29,356 nucleotides of DNA from Alectoria sarmentosa (lineage: Eukaryota; Ascomycota; Lecanoromycetes; Lecanorales; Parmeliaceae): assembly GCA_009733775.1 (NCBI GenBank), contig WOGZ01000377.1, forward strand, positions 1 through 29,356, in the 5' to 3' direction. The notes beneath the pieces are model-generated. The model made no database searches. It had not been told where the DNA came from and was given only the letters and a program-made list of their open reading frames with translations. How positions within the stretch are numbered: position 1 is the first letter of the stretch; the number at the start of each line of letters is the position of its first letter. Made by a program: the position numbers and the translations under genes. Below are positions 22,260 to 29,356 of this stretch, piece by piece.

Positions 22260-24894
22260 TCAGCTGGTACCTGAAACGGCAAGTCTGTCGAATCTGCGTT
22301 AGCAAGTACTTGGACATTGCTTTGCGGGAATGACTTACTTCATCAAGTGATCCATGAAGCTCTGCAGCGACACATCATCCGTGAAGATGGTTTGTGTTGA
22401 GTTGCCATTTCCATAATTGTTGCTGGTAGTGTGAGTTGTCGAGGGATTGAGCTTAGCAAGAAGGAAGCGGGCCTGAGAGCCGCCTGCATCACAAATGATA
22501 AATCGAGGCAACGGAAATCGATCTTGCACCAATTCCTATGTAATAATCAGCCTCTGTCCGACACCGAGCCCTAGCGAGCGCCCGCCTGGAAATGACCTTA
22601 CCCTTGCGTCTTCCTTTGGCTGCTCCAGTATACTTTTGAAATTCTCGTAACCCTCTTGATCCTGATACCCTGACTTCCTCCATTCCGCCATCGTCTCTCC
22701 ATGAAAAATCAATATTTGGAAGAACGTGTCTAAAAGCAAGATGTGTGTCGGATGGATAGAAGCGGAATCGAGCAAAACAGGCACACTGCCTTCTTGATCA
22801 AAAGTATAAGAGTCCAAGGTCGGCTGGATCATGACCAACGAGTCTCCGACGTATTCATGATTTAGCACGTGTCTGTAAAATGCTGTCTCATCAGGCGAAC
22901 TGTTGAACACCTGCAAGAAATGGCTGCGACGAAGGTGGAACATGAACTGAGGGTACAAGGTAAAATTCTTTTCGAGTCGAAAGGATGATGGATCATCTTT
23001 TCTGTATTCTGCAAACCTTGAACACAGCCGAATGAGCATTCTGTCTACCCATCGAAGTACGTCTGGCCCGTCATCAACTTCCGCTTTGAATACCGCTATG
23101 CGTGACATGAGAACAGCGGCAGCTTCCTGATCGAAGGATTGGGCTATGGCCGGATCACCAGCTGGTCCACTAAGACTGCGTGACACTGTGGTGACCCGAA
23201 GGTGAAACTGGCCTGAAGAATGCTGGTAGTAGGTCAAAAGTTGAATCATGCCCTTTTGTGGTCCCTGCTGATGTTGCGCTGGTCCGCCTTGGTTCGCGAT
23301 TTCGAAGTAGAGTCCATAGCTCGCGGTTGGATCGATACCGCACATCTTCCAAGAGCAGGTGTTGCCGATGCCACACTCGGTCTCTCCCACTGAATTCGAC
23401 TTCTTGTTGAGAGAAACCGCATGCCCTATGAGGCCAGTAACCTTCAACTCCTTGGTAGTCAACACTTCCAATGACGCGTTGAATCCCATGAGCAGGTGAT
23501 CTGTAGCGTCTTTATCAAAGACCCGGACAAAAGACTGTTTGAATTGCGATGAGGTAAAGCTATCGGTGAGGATCATGTGGCCTCCGGTAGAGTTTGAAAG
23601 ACCTTTCATCTCAAGAAGTCCAACCTGGTCGAGACAGCCTGCGAAGATGTCGACGATGTGACCGTTGTGGGATACTCGTTTTGCCAGATTGTCGTAGAAC
23701 TTTTTCTATTAGCGATAGTCCCGCATCAGAAAATTAGAAGCTTACCTTTAGAGCTTTCTTGTAGTATTTGATGTTGTCCCGATCAATATCATGATGTGAT
23801 CGTATTGGTTCACGCAATTCTGGACCTACCACGAGGCCAGGCCCTTCTGTTGCTGGTCCTCCGGCGAACAACATGATCCTGCCACCGGCATTCTGAAACG
23901 ATGTCTCAAGTAAGCCCACTGCTACGCTCAAGGCGACCCCGGTACATCTCAGAGAACGTTTGTCATTCGCTACTGGCCAAGGGTCCTTCTGAAGCTGCTC
24001 CAGAGCATTTGTGAGTTGAAATTCGCACTGTTGGACGGGCAGCAGGAATCTCGCAGCGGGCCCCATGACTGGGGGGGGCCTGCCTGGCTGCGGAGGTACA
24101 TTGGTGCGCATGCCGGAAGTGGATAGACCAAGCATCTCCTGGACCTGCTTCGCTGCGTAATCCTTGCTCCCTCGGAAGACATACGATTTTGCGCACTCGG
24201 TGTAGCCGAGCTCGTGCACTTGCGCCTGTGACAATATCAGTCTTGTAATTCGAACCAGCTTGTTGCAAATGTTACCATGGTTCCAAACGTTATTAATCCC
24301 ACGAGAGCATTCGGCGGCAGAAGACTGAGGCTCATCACCAAGGAGTCCTTCAGTGCCTTCAGGCTGTCCTCCTCCTGGCATGTGTCGACAACATAGACGA
24401 ATATTGGGGGGGCTGGTGCAGGTCGTGCCAGCCTGTACTCGATTGTCGTGCTGGCTGGGTGCAGCTCGGGGGGTATATTATCTTGTGTTATGTCTTTGTA
24501 GTGAGCAGGTAGTCCATTCCGAGATAAGCAGAAGGGGCATATCCATAATCGAGCTCTTGTATCGACAGTCCTGAAACAATTAACTACTACATATGGATCT
24601 AGACATTGGACGCTGCCATACGCAAAGGGATTAAGCACAGCTCGGCAAGGAGCCTTGCAAGTGACGGGCTCATATTGAAGCAGGGGTGTGTCCGGCTTCT
24701 CTTTCAAGGGAGTGTAGAGGGCTCCAATGGGCACAACAAGTCGGGAGGCTTCCTGTACCAACGTAAGTACTGGCCAGCAACTGGGCAGATACGAGGCTTA
24801 CCATGCGAGTGCTTGGAAACGTGTTCCAACTGAGTCTAATGCCATCACGGTCCTCAACTTCGCTCCACTGGTCTTTAAGAGCTTCATAGTCCAT
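22260..24894 (-). CDS. SEC23: Sec23, COPII coat GTPase-activating subunit
   Basis: Cytosolic inner-coat subunit of COPII; pairs with Sec24 and stimulates GTP hydrolysis by Sar1 at ER exit sites. Proposed exons in transcription order: 24802-24894, 24622-24752, 24276-24570, 23746-24225, 22602-23699, 22339-22535, 22260-22284, joining in frame to 772 aa, close to the usual family length. Visible parts: start MDYEALKDQW; zinc finger with Cys63, Cys67, Cys86, Cys89; vWA-like trunk from about residue 129 (PPIFVYVVD, SLSLLPPNALVGLITFG); beta-barrel and helical segments about 380-620; gelsolin-like end about 626-745 (PLPRFIICDAGGSQARFLL). Arg722 in GGSQAR corresponds to the arginine finger inserted into Sar1 in yeast, by recalled family knowledge. 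Introns are 46-66 bp; the last has GTAAGT and CTAAC. The acceptor of intron 4 is ambiguous. The final exon encodes only LAVSGTS after the split codon. No damage or RIP is seen. Confidence 0.96.
24571..24621 (-). other. SEC23 intron 2, 51 bp, stop-free and in frame
   Basis: GTATGG donor and TTTCAG acceptor, phase 2. Removal restores NPFATVDTRARLWICPFC, the form expected of the Sec23 zinc finger. Its length is a multiple of three and it has no in-frame stop, so a retained copy would add 17 residues between the second and third zinc cysteines. Confidence 0.85.
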
Positions 24895-25445
24895 ATTTCC
24901 TCAGCCACTAGCATAAATCAATGAGACTGTGGCATATAAATACGGCGTGTAGTGTGTCGGCGGTATGAAGTTTCGATTGAAAACTGGCTGAATGCTCATC
25001 GCATTGTGTAGAAGGATATGTACCATGGGTTTAAGTCAGTCCGACGGGTGCGCTATGTCCAAGAAAGCTAGCCTCGTAGAGTGGAATTACACCACAGCTT
25101 CTTGCTTCTTTATTTACTTTACACACATTGCCAGTCAAGAGACATTACTGATGACGATCTTAGGTCTCCAGTCCTTTGGTCGTCTTTGCGCTGAGCGAAG
25201 ATTCAATTCTACCCATGGCTGGGCGCCTGCGTTTGAGAAGAGTCGTTCCGACTTTCATGAGAACATTTGGGAATCAGCAGAGGTCACATACTTTACTACA
25301 AGAGAACTGCGTAAACGGCCAAGATCAGCCAAAAGTTGTTTACATGGCGAGATCCTGCAATTCGACCAGAGTATGAATGGGCACCTCAAATAGTAGCAGT
25401 CTACGAGCATATGCAATCCAATACCTTCAGGCATCTAGCTTTTCA
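24895..25445. promoter_or_regulatory. TFC4 3' flank and SEC23 promoter region
   Basis: This 551 bp gap separates the TFC4 stop from the SEC23 start, both on the minus strand, so it should contain the TFC4 3' UTR and the SEC23 promoter and leader. A minus-strand AATAAA lies at 25109-25114. A TATA-like tatttatatg lies on the minus strand about 40-50 bp before the SEC23 start. Short plus-strand frames here (for example 24992-25393) show no recognisable protein. I see no classical regulatory element that I would name. Confidence 0.5.
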
Positions 25446-28400
25446 TCAGACCACTAGCCACTCTTCCGTGAGCTCTCGAGCCTTCTTCATATTCCCGCTT
25501 GCTGCCCAAAAGCTTTGCAGAGCAAGAGCTGCCTCTTGTGCAAAGTTCTCCGCTCCGCAACCCGACTCCTCAACTTGCACAGTCGCGCTCATGGAGAGGC
25601 ATCGTTCATAGTATGGAATTGCGAGATGGGTCAAGCCCAATAGGTGATAAGCATGAGCCACGTTGTACTCTGCTTCCTGCTTCTCTGAGGACCTACAAGA
25701 CCGTTGTCGGCAATCGTAGTACTCTAATAGAAAAGCCATGCCTTGCATCAATATATGATGCCGGTTATCGGCTTGTCGCTTGAGCGCATAGTGTAGGTAT
25801 CCCAATGAAAGAGAAAGCTTGATTATAGCGTTGGTTGGGTCGAGAGCGAGAGCGCGCAAGAAATAGTCTGCATTGAGTATCAGGAGTCAGCCATTGGCCA
25901 TAATCAGCTGCCAGGCCTCGGATGGGGCTCTCAGACGTACTAACTGCGTAAGCATAGCTTTTTCCAGCGTAAAGTATATGGCCGTAAAGCATGAGCAACG
26001 CAACATCCATGTCTTGAGCTCGTATCTGATTGCCGTTGTCATCTTTAGTGGTGTAAGAAGCTCTCTCTTGAAACAAGCTTTTGCGGCGAGCATCGCCTAA
26101 TAGGGAAAAGTCCACGGCCTTGAGCTGCCGAAGTATGTATTTCTGCGAGGGACCACAATTGTACCAAGAATTCTCCGAATTAGAAAGTCTGTTGAGTGCC
26201 GAGAACAGGCGGTAGCCATCAGTGACGAATTGATACTCCTTCATGAACCAGCGAGCAATGTTACAGAGTGTTTCGTCGTCGTTTCCTAGTAAGGCGCATG
26301 CTGTATACGCATTAGTCTTTAAACCATTCGATATGGGAAAACACTCACTGAACCAACAGACATGGATCAGAAAAAGCGAGTTTGGCGAGTGATAAAATAC
26401 ATTAGCATGGAAGGCGGCAGCAATGGTTTCGTATGAAGATAGTATGTTTCCGCCCTGTGCAAGCGTCAATGCATACTCGAGGAAGATGTCCAGCCAGAAG
26501 TAGAACGGTATTCCGCAGTAATTGGTGGGAACGACAACCTGATCGCCCTGTGCTGTTTCTGAAGGGACGAATTAGCACAATGAAAGGGGAAACACGTTGG
26601 ATCGTCGAATATACCTAAAAACGACTTTGATTGTTCTGCCAGAGCATCCAACTGGTGTTTCGGTCTTGCCGCCAAGGACCGAGCTTCCCTTGAATATCCA
26701 TAGAATTTATGGTGCCTGTCAAACGGATAGAAGACCTTATTGTCTTTAAATCCTTGAATCAAAGTCTTCGTGATTGCCATCCATTCGGTCTTTGAGCTTT
26801 CATCGCCATTTCTAGCTTGCTCTGTGAGAGTCTCTCTCCGAAGGAAAAGGGCATTGACATCTTCCTCTTGAGCTTCCTCCTGTTCGAGAGAAATCTGCTT
26901 GGCTGAGTAAGGCACCAGACGGGGAGCAAGCATAGTCGAAGCCCAAGAAGGTAGAGCCTTACCCCGTTTAGGCTGCTTTGCGTCCATGTCCCCTACGCGT
27001 TTTCTTGCTTTGTGCTGTCTTACCGAAAGTACCTCATCGGTAGTTGTTGCTCCTTTTGGAGACGTGCCCGACTCTTTGCACATCTCTAATAATCTTCGCC
27101 GTGCTTCTGGGTTTCCTCTTTCGCTGTCCACAACAACTTTGTAGCAGTCTTCGGCTTCGGTCCTAAGTCCAATTGCTTTATAACATGAAGCCATCTCCAT
27201 GAAATACGCCGCATCCGCATACTCGCGGATCTGCTGTATCGGTTCGTAATATCGGAGAGCCTCGTGAAAGTATCTTCCCACCCTTAATGCATTTGCTGCT
27301 TCGCGAAAGAGGTCAGGGTAATCATAGATCTTTGCTCCGATTTGGTCATCCTCTGGATCAAGACACTCGAAATGATTCTGCAATGATGTCAGCCAGATTC
27401 ACATATCAGTTTAAGACGAGGTACTTGCAGTTGCTTCCATGAGGTTTCGATCTTCAGACTTCAATCGGAAGACCCCCAACTTGACACGCAACTCCAGAGG
27501 TAAGCCGTCACCGTACGAGGTCACGTCATGTTTACCAGGCACAAATCCCGGCAAACCACTACGACGAGGCTGATCTTCGAGGTCCCATTCCCTGTCATCC
27601 TCGTCAAAGGATTCCCAGCATCTTTCTCTTGCGCGGCCAAGTAGCCAGCGAGATAATGTTTTGAGCACAGTGACACCTTCATCATACCGTCGCTGAACAC
27701 CATAAAGCTCACAGACAATATTAACGTCTGACCAAGTGAAACTGGTGACGTCACAAGGCTCAACTAATTGAAAATGATGTATAGTAGCGTCGTAATGACG
27801 CAAAGCACGATCAGGCTCGTCAAGGTCGATGTAAATTTCCGCCAGGTGACGTAGGACTGTCGTATCGTGCGGAAGCTGTTTAATCAATTGCTCATACTCG
27901 CTGGCAGCCTTCCTGTTGTGGCCCAATTCATGGTTTAATGCAGCTCGCTGGTATCGCGCTTCGGCATTCGAACTATCAACGTAGAGAACGCGATTGTAGC
28001 AGTAAACAGCGTCTCGAAGTGTAGAATCTCTGTCCTCGTCATCACGCTCCAAGATCAGGCGTGCGATTCTTGACCACATCTCGGGGTCTCGGGGCCTGGT
28101 GTGTGCCCCGTTCCATGCAGCACTAAGAGCCTTCTCTTTGTCTCCACGAGCTGCGTGGATCTCTGAGAGCAGGTTGTGAGCCGGGTACATTTCGGGATTG
28201 ATGAGCAGTGCCTGAAGCGTGAGGTCCTCGGCTTCTTCGTAATTGTGATTAATGAAAGCCAAGGTAGCTTGAGAGTGTAGCGCTTTGAATTCTGGCGTTG
28301 GCTCGATAGGTTTGCGCAAACCCTTTTTGATTCCCTTACCTCCTCGCCCAATCCTACCACCGCGACCTCTCCTCCCCTTTCCCCTCCCCCTCCCCCTCCC

Positions 28401-28899
28401 CCTCCCAAATGCGCTTGACTTTTCACCAGAAATATCAGCACGTCGGCCGGCTCTCTGCCCATGCCGCCGCCGACTTTCGTCATTCAGTCCTTTGAAAGCC
28501 TCTGCAGATGAGTCTTCATCCGACACGTTTTCGTCTTCTCTACATGGATGTCAGAATGTCTATTGATTGAATTTCGACAAAAGAGGTTCATTACGTTGCA
28601 CCTGGGTCAGATACTTGGTAGTCGGAATCCCAAGTCATTTCCCTAGCGGGTCCCTGAGTATCACTGTCGAGAACCACGTCTCCGTTGCCTCCAGCTTTCC
28701 AGGGACTACCGTAGTTTCCAGGCCGTGGAGTTTCATCCAAGGATTCTGAAGGCAGACCGTGTAGCGCTGACGGTATATAGCCATCATCCCCCAACCACGG
28801 GTACTTAGTGACATAGGCAGCGTAATCTGGGTCTGGATATTCGTGTGATGCTGGCAAAAGGCCGTAATTTGATTGGCCGAATTGCTCCATACGAGGCAT
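25446..28899 (-). CDS. TFC4: TFIIIC TPR subunit (tau131/Sfc4 type)
   Basis: Subunit of the TFIIIC complex that binds the A box of tRNA genes and recruits TFIIIB for RNA polymerase III; nuclear. Proposed exons: 28595-28899, 27429-28539, 26615-27377, 26349-26558, 25941-26300, 25446-25867, joining in frame to 1056 aa, within the family range. Order of parts: acidic N-terminus; RG-rich basic tract about 147-175; five TPR-like repeats about 185-359 (AEDLTLQALLINP, ALRHYDATI); further TPRs about 473-575 (ALRYYEPIQQ, AEDCYKVVVDSE); basic linker about 592-612, a possible NLS; conserved block IPFYFWLDIFLEYALTLAQGG; C-terminal TPRs from NYFLRALALDP; end EEWLVV. Start: first ATG after an in-frame TGA; another ATG follows three codons later. 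Intron 2 is GC-AG. Identification rests on TPR layout and recalled conserved motifs. Confidence 0.9.
26301..26348 (-). other. TFC4 intron 4, 48 bp, stop-free and in frame
   Basis: GTGAGT donor, GACTAATGC branch region and TACAG acceptor. Length is a multiple of three with no in-frame stop. Splicing gives VCWFTCALLGNDDET, which reads through a conserved helical block; retention would insert 16 residues. Confidence 0.8.
27378..27428 (-). other. TFC4 intron 2, GC-AG class, 51 bp
   Basis: Exon 2 and exon 3 join in frame only if the donor is ACT|GCAAGT and the acceptor TTGCAG. The nearest GT donor (GTACCT at 27424) leaves the wrong phase. GCAAGT is the usual donor consensus of GC-AG introns. Candidate branch sites are CTGAT and CTGAC. 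The intron has an in-frame TAA, so it must be removed. Confidence 0.75.
28371..28406 (-). repeat. GGGAGG hexamer tract with G-quadruplex potential
   Basis: On the coding strand four GGGAGG units follow each other, then GGGAAAGGGGAGG. This gives more than four runs of at least three G separated by single A or AAA. It encodes the alternating Gly-Arg tract of the TFC4 product and is the most G-skewed stretch in the window. Confidence 0.85.
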
Positions 28900-29210
28900 C
28901 AACGTTGAGATTCAAATCTTTGGGCTTCTTTTGCGCAGATGCGCTTCTCATACACGGAAAAGAGAAGGAAAGCGCATTCTAATTGTCGTGTCTTAGGACT
29001 GCTAAGAAGAACGTGAATTAGGTTGAGATAACCTAGGATAGATGAGTCTTTCAAGATCGCTGGATCTGCTCTGTAGTGGTAGGGACATTTCTCAAGAACT
29101 GAGGGACTGGGAGAGCTAGTAAATGAGAAGAGTTTTTGCAGTTGCACTGAAATGAATACCTTCACAGAGGCGTGAGAATCGTTACAATGAGACACTTTTG
29201 ACCCGCACAT
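28899..29210 (-). CDS. Possible upstream ORF of TFC4, 103 codons
   Basis: An ATG at 29210 opens a frame whose TGA overlaps the TFC4 start codon by one base (TGATG). The product (starts MCGSKVSHCN) has no domain that I recognise and no membrane or signal segment. It may be a chance frame in promoter or leader sequence, or an upstream frame controlling TFC4 translation. Confidence 0.2.
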   Translation of the reverse strand: MCGSKVSHCNDSHASVKVFISVQLQKLFSFTSSPSPSVLEKCPYHYRADPAILKDSSILGYLNLIHVLLSSPKTRQLECAFLLFSVYEKRICAKEAQRFESQR

Positions 29211-29331
29211 CGGATTACCAAGAATGTCAAGTCTCGAATACTTATTGCCAACACAAAGTATCTTTAGCTTATCTTTTTTATAAGTTTACATAGGTACCTA
29301 AAGAAAATAGAAAACAGCTACACCATTGTAC
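29211..29331. other. Spacer between TFC4 upstream region and tRNA end
   Basis: AT-leaning intergenic DNA with the tRNA terminator. I see no other feature here. With 28900-29210 it makes the upstream region of TFC4, about 430 bp in all. Confidence 0.5.
29304..29314 (-). terminator. RNA polymerase III T-tract terminators
   Basis: Read on the minus strand, TTTT occurs at 29314-29311 and again at 29307-29304, starting 18 nt after the presumed mature tRNA 3' end. Runs of four or more T are the usual stop signal for RNA polymerase III. Confidence 0.5.
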
Positions 29332-29356
29332 CAGCGCCATTAGGAATCGAACCTCA
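29332..29356 (-). tRNA. 3' end of a tRNA gene, cut by the window edge
   Basis: Read 5' to 3' on the minus strand the last bases are TGAGG-TTCGATT-CCTAA-TGGCGCT-G. That is a T-arm with a canonical seven-base T loop, a seven-base 3' acceptor strand and a discriminator G, followed by T runs. GGTTCGATTCC also fits the B box. The T stem has one mismatch (G-A at its second pair). The anticodon lies outside the window, so the isotype is unknown. A degenerate tRNA remnant is possible. Confidence 0.6.

Noticed and set aside
22235..22260. A plus-strand CTAAC branch site, pyrimidine tract and TGCAG acceptor suggesting an antisense spliced transcript under SEC23
   Set aside because: No convincing plus-strand reading frame or clear partner donor was found. 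A single acceptor-like match is expected by chance.
24992..25393. A 133-codon plus-strand frame between SEC23 and TFC4
   Set aside because: No recognisable domain, biased toward no function, and it lies in what should be the 3' UTR and promoter of the two minus-strand genes.
28285..28566. A proline-rich plus-strand frame opposite TFC4 exon 2
   Set aside because: It is the antisense shadow of the Gly-Arg tract; the proline runs come from the CCC-rich complement of GGGAGG.

Overview
The window looks like a filamentous ascomycete (Pezizomycotina) chromosome segment with two compartments that differ sharply in base composition. The evidence is short 46-73 bp spliceosomal introns with CTRAY-type branch sites in two recognisable housekeeping genes, next to a long AT-saturated block with the signature of repeat-induced point mutation (RIP).

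Positions 1 to about 21957 are an AT-isochore with no credible gene. GG and CC are almost absent and most remaining C and G sit in CpG. Reading by eye recovers several families of degraded repeats in direct or inverted orientation: an LTR-like ~366 bp element (2097, 5717, 20633), a long inverted pair (4080-4720 / 10940-11590), two further inverted pairs (1775/19222 and 2878/16430), a 140 bp direct pair (6558/7408), a ~105 bp pair (16741/19030) and a dispersed family with at least seven full or partial copies. One member of that family (about 14927-16420) is a near-complete palindromic foldback element whose core keeps ordinary GC content, an island inside the isochore. A tandem array with a 63 bp period lies at 18171-18545.

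The isochore ends abruptly near 21958. The remaining 7.4 kb is normal-composition, gene-dense DNA. On the minus strand, in transcription order, it holds the 3' end of a probable tRNA gene cut by the window edge, a six-exon gene for the TPR subunit of transcription factor TFIIIC (TFC4/Sfc4/tau131 type, 1056 aa), and a seven-exon SEC23 gene for the COPII coat GTPase-activating subunit (772 aa). The SEC23 stop codon is only about 300 bp from the isochore edge. The two genes belong to different pathways (RNA polymerase III initiation and ER export), so their adjacency implies no shared function.

Exon structures were inferred by hand from reading frame, splice consensus and recalled family sequence. 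No alignment or search could be run. Repeat boundaries inside the isochore are approximate. I did not find a new defence or biosynthetic system. The items most worth checking are the foldback element, the 63 bp tandem array, and splice peculiarities in the two genes (a stop-free 3n intron inside the SEC23 zinc finger and a GC-AG intron in TFC4).
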